Source of the DNA: Rhizobium sp. CCGE531
GTDB lineage: Bacteria > Pseudomonadota > Alphaproteobacteria > Rhizobiales > Rhizobiaceae
Assembly: GCF_003627795.1 (NCBI RefSeq)
Contig: NZ_CP032685.1
Location: 1,054,001-1,118,000 of the forward strand
Direction: 5' to 3'
DNA length: 64,000 bases
Position 1 is the stretch's first letter; every line of letters begins with the position of its first letter. Position numbers and translations under genes: made by a program. Below, in pieces: positions 57,769 through 64,000 of the stretch. Under the pieces are notes generated by a model. The model did not search any database, had not been told where the DNA came from, and worked only from the letters and a program-made list of their open reading frames with translations.

Positions 57769-60433
57769 ACCGACTAAGCATGCCCTTTTGACGCGCTGCA
57801 GTGACGGCTGCCGTCCGCGTCGAGACGTTGAGCTTGGCAAAGATATTGCGCAGATGGAATTTGATCGTGTTGTCGGAAAGCGCCAGCATCCGGCCGATTT
57901 CCTTGTTGGAAAGCCCCGAGCTCAGCAGCTCCAGCACCATGCGTTCCCGGCCGGTAAAGCCGGATCCGCCGTCGGCAACGGCCGGCTCCTGCATCGTTTC
58001 GGCAGCCACGAGCAGAGACTGGAGACGCTTGCGGGTCACGTTTGCCACTGTCGGGTGATTGGCAAGCGCGCGAAGCTCTCCGATACCCGCCGCCTGATCG
58101 AGGCGAAGCAAGGCCCGGTAATCGTCGAGAGGCATCGTGAGCACGAGGTCGGAAAGGCAGGCGGCGGCAAGATCGGCACGGCCCTCGGCAACCAGAATCC
58201 CTATCTCGATGAGAGCAAGCTCGATCGCGCGTGGAACATGCAGGCGCTGGGACTGGCGCGTTCTGAACTGGTCGAAGACCTCGCGCGCCTTGGAAACTTC
58301 GCCAAGCGCCAGATAAGCGCGCGTCCAGAAAATTGCCGGCGTGGCGCCGCGCAGATGGATGGAAAGCAGATTGGCGCGATCTGCAACGGCGGCCTGTATG
58401 CCGAAACCACTGGCCTCGGCGTGCCGGATCGCCTGATCAAGATCACCCGACGCCATGAGAAGCATGGCACGCTCACCGTCGATCAGGCGGGTGAGCCGAT
58501 CGAAACCGCGCCGCCGCGCCGCCGCACGAATGCGATCCATGGCGGCATGGGCCGTCAGGAAATCCTCATGCATCCGCAAGACGCGTTGTTCGGCCACGAA
58601 GCCGGCGGCGAGAAGGTCAAACCAAGTATCGTGGCGCTCGAGATGCGGCAGCGCCCATCCGAGCATGTCGGCGGCGGCTTCCGTCTCGCCTTGCATCGAC
58701 AAAACTTCCGCCTTCAGGACCTGGCCGACCGCGTCGAGATCGCTGCCGGGTCCGATATTGGTCTGGGCTTCGCAAATCAATTCGTCGTAAGCAGCAAGCG
58801 CGCTCGCGCAATCGCCCGACAGAAAGAAGGCCTGGCCGATATGCGTATAGAGATGCATCGCACCGAAATCGGCGCCGCCGTCGCGAAAGGCGCGGATGGC
58901 GAGATGACCGTAATGCAGCGCTCGATCAAGTTCGCCTCGGATCAGGAAATTATAGGACAGCATATTGAGCGCCAGCGCCCGATGGATGAGTTCCATGCCG
59001 TCCGGCTGCTGCAAATCGTCTTCCAATGCCGAAAGATCGGCCGTGCTTGCCCAGTGATCCGTATAAAGCGCGAGGAGGATACGCACGACGCGCAGGTCTT
59101 TGGCGAGGATAGGATCACCGGCGGCGGCACGCTCGGCCGTGACAAGGTAGTGATTGGCTGCGGCGAGCTGCGCCGCTTTGGCATGAAAAATCGAAAGCCC
59201 CAGTGTCGCGAGCGGAAAGTGGGCAAGATCGATCTCCGATGCACGCCCGCTCAACGCCTGGAAAAGCGTTGCGCCGCCACGCGTGGTGGCATAGACGCGC
59301 CGCCAGCCACCGGCGGTTTCGACAATGCGCGCCGCAAGATTGGCATCGCCCGCCAAAAGCGCGTGGTGGACTGCGCGATCTATGTCGCCGCGGGCTTCGA
59401 ACCAGTGTGCTGCGCGGCTTAGCGCGCGGTTGGCATCGACACCCCTGCGGCTGGCGGTTCTTTTGAGAAACTCATTGAAGACCGGGTGGAACCGCATCCA
59501 GTTGCCTGGCCCGGCAAGCAACGTCACAGGAAGGGCGTATTCATTCAGCCGTTCGATCAGGCCCGCGTGCCCGCCGCTTTCCAGCACCGCCTCGAGAAGC
59601 GGCTGATTGAAAGCCGGCAAGGCCGCAGTCTCGACGAGAAACAGGCGGATGTCTTCGGGCAGATGTTCAAACACCTGCTCCGAGAGATAGGCGCCCATAT
59701 CCGCTCCGCCGCCGTCGAAGGAGGCGAGAATAGTGTCGCTTTCCCCGGATTCCGCGACCAGCAGGCTCACCATCTGCAACGCGACGGCCCAGCCCTCCGT
59801 GCGGCGATTGAAGGAGCCGACCTGCTCTTCGGTCAGATGAGTGCCCTTACCCTCAAACAACTCCAGTGCTTCGGCGTCGGAAAAGCCGAGTTCGGCGACA
59901 CCAAACTGCTTGAATTCGCCGCGAAGCCGCAATGCCGACAGAGGAAAACGTGGCGGACTGCGGCTGACCAGCACCAGCTTGACATGCTCGAGCGAAAGAT
60001 CGGCAAGGATCTTTGCCATCAAAGCCTCGGTCGCATCCGTCTGGGCGAAGTGATAATCGTCGAGGAAGATGACGACCGGCCCTTCGATCTTGCGCAGGCG
60101 CGTGCCAAGCACGGAAAGAAGCGCTGCGGCCGGCAGATTGCCGGCATCCGCTCCGTCCTCGTTCAAAAGCGTCTGCAGGGCATCGATCAGAGCAAGCAGG
60201 AAAGCTTCCTGGTTCGTATGCTCGGCATCGAGCGACACCCAGCATAGGCTGACGCCGTCTTCCTTCAGCAACTCGTACCATTGGACCGCGAGCAAAGTCT
60301 TGCCGTAGCCCGCGGGCGCGACAATGGTCGTCAAGCGGCGCAGCCCGGCACGCCGGAGCTGCCGCAACAGGTCGCTACGTCTAATAGTTTGCTGCCCGCT
60401 GGACGGGGGAGCAAATCGATTCTGTCCACTCAT
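57767..60433 (-). CDS. MalT-like LAL regulator (ATPase plus LuxR HTH)
   Basis: An 888-aa large ATP-binding regulator of the LuxR family. The N-terminal STAND NTPase has Walker A TTIVAPAGYGKTLLAVQW and Walker B-like GPVVIFLDDYHFAQTDA. TPR-like helical repeats fill the middle, and the C-terminal LuxR HTH is GFTGRERMVLELLSSGLSNKEIGRMLALSDNTIKFHLRNIFAKLNVSTRT. Probably the activator of the hyu/ABC operon that follows. The start is uncertain (ATG 60433 or GTG 60475), with no clear ribosome site. Confidence 0.9.
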   Translation of the reverse strand: MSGQNRFAPPSSGQQTIRRSDLLRQLRRAGLRRLTTIVAPAGYGKTLLAVQWYELLKEDGVSLCWVSLDAEHTNQEAFLLALIDALQTLLNEDGADAGNLPAAALLSVLGTRLRKIEGPVVIFLDDYHFAQTDATEALMAKILADLSLEHVKLVLVSRSPPRFPLSALRLRGEFKQFGVAELGFSDAEALELFEGKGTHLTEEQVGSFNRRTEGWAVALQMVSLLVAESGESDTILASFDGGGADMGAYLSEQVFEHLPEDIRLFLVETAALPAFNQPLLEAVLESGGHAGLIERLNEYALPVTLLAGPGNWMRFHPVFNEFLKRTASRRGVDANRALSRAAHWFEARGDIDRAVHHALLAGDANLAARIVETAGGWRRVYATTRGGATLFQALSGRASEIDLAHFPLATLGLSIFHAKAAQLAAANHYLVTAERAAAGDPILAKDLRVVRILLALYTDHWASTADLSALEDDLQQPDGMELIHRALALNMLSYNFLIRGELDRALHYGHLAIRAFRDGGADFGAMHLYTHIGQAFFLSGDCASALAAYDELICEAQTNIGPGSDLDAVGQVLKAEVLSMQGETEAAADMLGWALPHLERHDTWFDLLAAGFVAEQRVLRMHEDFLTAHAAMDRIRAAARRRGFDRLTRLIDGERAMLLMASGDLDQAIRHAEASGFGIQAAVADRANLLSIHLRGATPAIFWTRAYLALGEVSKAREVFDQFRTRQSQRLHVPRAIELALIEIGILVAEGRADLAAACLSDLVLTMPLDDYRALLRLDQAAGIGELRALANHPTVANVTRKRLQSLLVAAETMQEPAVADGGSGFTGRERMVLELLSSGLSNKEIGRMLALSDNTIKFHLRNIFAKLNVSTRTAAVTAARQKGMLSR

Positions 60434-60749
60434 GGGGCCGGATGATGCTGTCTTGGCAGGCAGTTTGCAACCCACGCGAAAACGTTTGCAAAGCCAGTTG
60501 ATCTCTATCGTTCAGAAGACTACGCCTACATGCAATAGTTGATTTTTCTCGCCATTGCAACGACAGGCACGAGGTCTTCGAAGCAAGGACCGATTGAGAC
60601 GAAAGTCGACGTCAACCGTCTATCAACATGCCGTTTCCGCCTATAAACGGTCCGTTAGGGATTTGTTGACCATAATTGGTGGTATAGCGATGCCGCAGGC
60701 GCGGCGCCTCTGAGTTCTGTGTCTATTAGCAAGGGCGAAAGTCGTATCC

Positions 60750-62072
60750 GTGCATCACGCGATCTTTTCCATCTCGGCGACAACTTTCGCCATGGCCTCC
60801 TCCTTCGTCGCTTGCCGGGTGGCGCTGATCGCGATGCTGATGCTTGGCGCCTTTGCCGGCTCCGCCGCGGCCGAGGACCGGGCGCTCAAGCTCTTCTTCA
60901 CTCACACCGGGGAACGGGCGAATATCGTCTTCAAGCGCGGCGGCAAATATGACCCGAGGGGTCTTGCCCAGATCAACCGTTTCTTACGCGACTGGCGAAA
61001 GAACGAACCGACCCGGATCGATCCGGAACTGCTCGATCTCGTCTGGGAAGTCTATCAACGCAGCGGCGCGCGGGAAACCATACACGTCGTCTCGGCCTAT
61101 CGTTCCCCTTCGACCAACGGCATGCTGCGCAACCGCTCGCGCAGCTCAGGCGTCGCAAAGCACAGCCAGCACACGCTCGGCAAGGCGATGGATTTCTATA
61201 TTCCCGGCGTGAAACTTGCGAGCTTGCGCGCGATTGCCATGCAGATGCAGATCGGCGGCGTGGGTTTCTATCCCAACTCCGGCTCGCCCTTCGTGCATCT
61301 GGATGTCGGCAGGGTTCGCGCATGGCCGAGAATGCCGCGCCAGGAACTCGCACGGCTTTTCCCGACCGGACAGACGCTGCATGTGCCGGCGGACGGCAGG
61401 CCGCTGCCGGGTTATGAGGTAGCGGTCGCGCAATCCAGGAAGCGGCCATCCCAAATAAGCAGGATCGCGGCCGTCGTGGAAGACGATGATGATGCCGGAT
61501 CGTCGGCTGCGTCTCGCAGCGGTGCACCCGACAGCAGCCTTATGACCAGCATGCTGCCGATGCCCAGGAGCCGAGCCGTGAACGGGCTGGAAGCTCAGCT
61601 CGGCAAGCGCGTGGCCGAGGAAAGCAAGGAGCAGCCCTTTGCCGATCTGGCCGCCTATGCCGTTCCGCTACCGGCATGGCGCCCCACCAGCGTCGTCGTC
61701 ATCCCGGCGGCTGCCCCTGAAAGACCGGCTCCTGCCATTCTCGCAAGCCTGATTGTGGGACGAAACGATGCCGGCAAGCTGGTCGTGGCCGACAATGCGA
61801 AGAATACGAACGAGAGCGCCATGGCGAAGTTGCAGCCGATGGCAGCACTACCGACTTCCGCTGCGCAGGACGTATCGGCCGGCGTCGGGACCATGTCGAC
61901 CGGGGCCATCGTTGCCTGGGCGCTGCAGCCGCCGGGCATGGCAGTCAACATGACGCTCCCGAGCCTCGTCAGCGCGCCGATACCGATGCATGAGGATATG
62001 GCCGACATTCAGGACGGCGCCGCCTATGACGGTGACGACTTCAATGTCGAGCGGTTCGGCTTCGAAGGTTGA
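60750..62072 (+). CDS. DUF882 (YcbK-like, M15 peptidase) secreted protein
   Basis: A 440-aa protein with an N-terminal signal peptide (ALIAMLMLGAFAGSAAAED). A DUF882/peptidase M15 domain follows (about 45-200), carrying KHSQHTLGKAMDFYIPG and FVHLDVGRVRAWP, the His/Asp zinc ligands. Relatives cleave peptidoglycan side chains. A disordered Ala/Pro-rich C-terminal half follows. The GTG start at 60750 is tentative; ATG 60792 is an alternative. It is divergent from the LAL gene. Confidence 0.85.
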   Translation: MHHAIFSISATTFAMASSFVACRVALIAMLMLGAFAGSAAAEDRALKLFFTHTGERANIVFKRGGKYDPRGLAQINRFLRDWRKNEPTRIDPELLDLVWEVYQRSGARETIHVVSAYRSPSTNGMLRNRSRSSGVAKHSQHTLGKAMDFYIPGVKLASLRAIAMQMQIGGVGFYPNSGSPFVHLDVGRVRAWPRMPRQELARLFPTGQTLHVPADGRPLPGYEVAVAQSRKRPSQISRIAAVVEDDDDAGSSAASRSGAPDSSLMTSMLPMPRSRAVNGLEAQLGKRVAEESKEQPFADLAAYAVPLPAWRPTSVVVIPAAAPERPAPAILASLIVGRNDAGKLVVADNAKNTNESAMAKLQPMAALPTSAAQDVSAGVGTMSTGAIVAWALQPPGMAVNMTLPSLVSAPIPMHEDMADIQDGAAYDGDDFNVERFGFEG

Positions 62073-62103
62073 AGCAATCTCCCAATGCGTGGTTTGCGAA
62101 GGG

Positions 62104-62802
62104 TCAGTTCGGCTGATCCGGTGATCTCGCCGCCTGTACCGACAACGAAAGGTGCGCGAGGCCGCCTAGCGTAAAGCGAACCAGCCGATCCGCCAGCTCC
62201 TCGTCCGTGGTCGTATCCCGCCCAAGCGCCGGAATGATCTCGGAGACGCGCTTCTCGGCCACCAGAAGCATGAAACACGGCGCCATCGTCGAAAGCGCGG
62301 CCTGAGCGACCAGCGGATGGTCCGGTGCAACGCCGATGATCTGGGCGATAACACCGAATAGCAAAGCTTTCTTGGGCTCTATCTCCTCGCGGCGAAGCTT
62401 GTCGATATGAGGCGTCGGCGCGATCAGTTCGCGGACGATCACCTTGGCTGGCCATGAATTCTCATTCCCTGTCCTGACGACTTTGACCAGCAGACCGATA
62501 AACCGGCGCAGTTTCTCTTTCGGATCGATGTCGGCGCTAACCGTGCGGGCAAGCACGTCGTAACTCATCAGGCGATGATGCGCCTCGGCGAGTACGTCTT
62601 CATACAAGGCCTCGATGCCGCCGAAATGATAATTGACCGCCGCCGCATTCGTCCCCGCGCGCAAGGCGATTTCCTTGGCCGTCGCGCGGTCGAAGCCGAA
62701 TTCGGCGAAAACGGCGCCGCCGGCTTCGAGCAGGCTCATGCGTGTGGCGGCACCGTCCTGCCGATCTCGTGATCGCGCCACTCGTCTACTGCCTCTGGCC
62801 AT
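62104..62802 (-). CDS. CerR/DUF1956-type TetR regulator
   Basis: A 232-aa TetR regulator with the HTH RMSLLEAGGAVFAEFGFDRATAKEIALRAGTNAAAVNYHFGGIEALYEDVL, whose AAVNYHFG motif marks the CecR/YbiH subgroup, and a matching C-terminal domain. Subgroup members control a neighbouring HlyD-plus-ABC exporter, as here. GGAAGGCAGAGAC lies before the ATG. The operator candidate is in the 135-bp divergent region. Confidence 0.92.
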   Translation of the reverse strand: MARGSRRVARSRDRQDGAATRMSLLEAGGAVFAEFGFDRATAKEIALRAGTNAAAVNYHFGGIEALYEDVLAEAHHRLMSYDVLARTVSADIDPKEKLRRFIGLLVKVVRTGNENSWPAKVIVRELIAPTPHIDKLRREEIEPKKALLFGVIAQIIGVAPDHPLVAQAALSTMAPCFMLLVAEKRVSEIIPALGRDTTTDEELADRLVRFTLGGLAHLSLSVQAARSPDQPN

Positions 62803-62821
62803 TGTCTCTGCCTTCCATTAA

Positions 62822-62839
62822 TTCAAATATTAATTTGAA
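62822..62839. promoter_or_regulatory. Candidate operator of the CerR-type TetR regulator
   Basis: TTCAAAT (62822-62828), ATTA, ATTTGAA (62833-62839): perfect 7-bp arms. It overlaps the -35 TTGAAA (62835-62840) of the exporter promoter. Confidence 0.65.
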
Positions 62840-62864
62840 ATTTGAATTTGACAAGTGTTATAAT
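62835..62864 (+). promoter_or_regulatory. Sigma-70 type promoter of the HlyD/ABC exporter
   Basis: TTGAAA (62835-62840), 18-bp spacer, TATAAT (62859-62864), 74 bp before the start codon. Confidence 0.6.
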
Positions 62865-62937
62865 CAGCCCGAGATCAATCTCGGTCATCGTTCGTTTCAC
62901 TAGAGCCGCCCCCACTCGCTTGGAGTTCAGACAAAGC

Positions 62938-63948
62938 ATGCAGCGCGTCATCGTCATCCTGGTCCTGTTGATCGCAGTCGCGGGCGGTACCTGGTGGTAT
63001 CTTCATCGGGACAACGGCTCGAACGACCTCGTTCTCTATGGAAATATCGACTTCAGACAGCTCACCCTTGCCTTCAATGGCAGCGAACGTGTGGCCGAAG
63101 TCCTTGTCGAAGAGGGCGCGCAAGTCAAGAAAGAGCAGATCGTCGCCAAGCTGGACACCAGCCGGCTCCAGCCGCAGGTCGCCCAGGCGGAAGCGCAGGC
63201 TGCGAGCCAACGCGCCAATCTCGCCCGCCTCAAGAACGGCAGCCGCCCCGAGGAAATCGCCCAGTCCCGCGCCAATGTCGAATCCGCCAAGGCGCAGGCC
63301 GTCAATGCCCGCGCCCAGTTCGAACGCCAGAATGCGCTTGCTCCCAAGGCAGCGGTCAGCCAGCAGGCTCTGGACGAAGCCCGTTCGGCGGCGGCCGTCG
63401 CCGACGCCAAGGTCGTAGCAAACCAGAAGGCGCTCGATCTGCTCGTCGCCGGCTCCCGCATCGAGGACATCGAGGAGGCCGAAGCGCAGCTGCATGCGGC
63501 GGAAGCCAATGTCGCGCTTCTCCACCGACAGCTTGCCGACGCCGAATTGAGAGCGCCCGTCGACGCGATCGTGCAGTCCAGGCTGATCGAACCCGGCGAA
63601 ATGGCGTCTCCCACGCGGGCTGCCTTCTCGCTTGCAACCATCAGCCCGAAATGGGTGCGTGCCTATGTCTCGGAAACCCAGCTTGGGATGCTCCGTCCCG
63701 GCATGAAAGCCTCTGTCGCCGTGGATTCTCTACCGGGGCGGACGATTCAAGGGTGGATCGGCTTTATTTCTTCCGTTGCCGAGTTCACGCCGAAATCGGT
63801 GCAGACGGAGGAATTGCGCACGAGCCTCGTCTACGAAGTCCGGATTTTCGTCGACGATCCCGACAACATGCTGCGGCTGGGCATGCCGGCAACCGTCCGG
63901 CCACTTGCCGGCGAGCAGGCGGCTCAGCCAACCGCACAACAGCAATAG
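62938..63948 (+). CDS. HlyD/YbhG-type periplasmic adaptor
   Basis: A 336-aa membrane fusion protein: N-terminal anchor MQRVIVILVLLIAVAGGTWWYL, lipoyl-like half (GSERVAEVLVEEGAQVKKEQIVAKL), a long Ala/Gln coiled coil (about 80-205), and a beta-barrel (LRAPVDAIVQSRLIEPGEMASPTRAAFSLA). It matches YbhG in the CecR-YbhGFSR exporter. It is followed 12 bp later by an ABC gene cut off at the window edge. Confidence 0.92.
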   Translation: MQRVIVILVLLIAVAGGTWWYLHRDNGSNDLVLYGNIDFRQLTLAFNGSERVAEVLVEEGAQVKKEQIVAKLDTSRLQPQVAQAEAQAASQRANLARLKNGSRPEEIAQSRANVESAKAQAVNARAQFERQNALAPKAAVSQQALDEARSAAAVADAKVVANQKALDLLVAGSRIEDIEEAEAQLHAAEANVALLHRQLADAELRAPVDAIVQSRLIEPGEMASPTRAAFSLATISPKWVRAYVSETQLGMLRPGMKASVAVDSLPGRTIQGWIGFISSVAEFTPKSVQTEELRTSLVYEVRIFVDDPDNMLRLGMPATVRPLAGEQAAQPTAQQQ

Positions 63949-63960
63949 AATGAGGATGCC

Positions 63961-64000
63961 ATGACCGCCGGCGATCTCTCGGTGATAGCAAGCAAGCTTT
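63961..64000 (+). CDS. ABC exporter gene, 5' fragment
   Basis: ATG with GAGGATGCC upstream, encoding MTAGDLSVIASKL before the window ends. By position and context it should be the ATP-binding subunit (YbhF-like) of the exporter. Only 13 residues are visible. Confidence 0.5.
   Translation, partial: MTAGDLSVIASKL

Noticed and set aside
62848..62864. TTGACA next to TATAAT before the HlyD gene
   Set aside because: Only 5 bp separate them; the TTGAAA 18 bp upstream of TATAAT is the usable -35.
1..64000. tRNA, rRNA, CRISPR array, transposase or phage genes
   Set aside because: Read through both strands for conserved cores and regular spacers; none found. A tRNAscan or CRISPR search would settle this.

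Overview
The window reads as chromosome or chromid DNA of a Rhizobiaceae alphaproteobacterium, most like Rhizobium. It is high-GC and densely packed. It carries DUF982, DUF3008 and DUF2934 genes, an EcfG-type stress promoter signature, intergenic palindromes I recall as common in rhizobia, and a rhizobial-style paa cluster. No rRNA, tRNA, CRISPR array, insertion sequence or phage gene is visible. All assignments come from reading the sequence; no database search was run.

Region 1 (about 1-18,000) is a general-stress island: Ku for end joining, a UdgX-type uracil-DNA glycosylase, a GSP17M-like protein, an RMF-like protein overlapping a DUF982 gene, a single-domain response regulator, an EcfG-like ECF sigma factor, an orphan NuoB, a DUF72 protein, a PEBP protein, DUF2934, DUF3008, BON, small secreted and membrane proteins, and MgtC. 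The main finding is that at least ten start regions here are preceded by GGAAC-N16/17-NGTT, the sigma-EcfG promoter signature, usually 20-60 bp from the start codon and including the sigma gene itself. An AraC regulator, an NmrA-like protein, an EmrAB-type pump and a LysR/SnoaL pair lie in the same stretch.

Region 2 (18,200-25,430) holds an RND pump with its adaptor, then a luxR-luxI-luxR quorum-sensing locus with two paralogous receptors and a 20-bp dyad placed like a lux box before luxI.

Region 3 (25,800-40,300) is the phenylacetate (PAA) catabolon: paaG-I-K-R rightward and paaA-B-C-D-E-(PaaA/C-like)-Z-thioesterase-paaY leftward, convergent at about 31,370. TetR-type palindromes sit upstream of both arms, and a PaaX regulator follows. 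PaaF, PaaH and PaaJ are not in the window.

Region 4 (40,300-47,000) has an Lrp regulator divergent from a fused E1alpha-E1beta 2-oxoacid dehydrogenase, an E2 and an aromatic aminotransferase, with an amidase facing them. Beside the PAA catabolon this suggests a direct route from phenylalanine through phenylpyruvate to phenylacetyl-CoA.

Region 5 (47,000-64,000) contains TadE/TadG-like proteins, a six-gene hydantoinase and polyamine-type ABC transporter operon with a MalT-like (LAL) regulator, a secreted DUF882 protein, and a TetR-controlled HlyD/ABC exporter cut off by the right edge.
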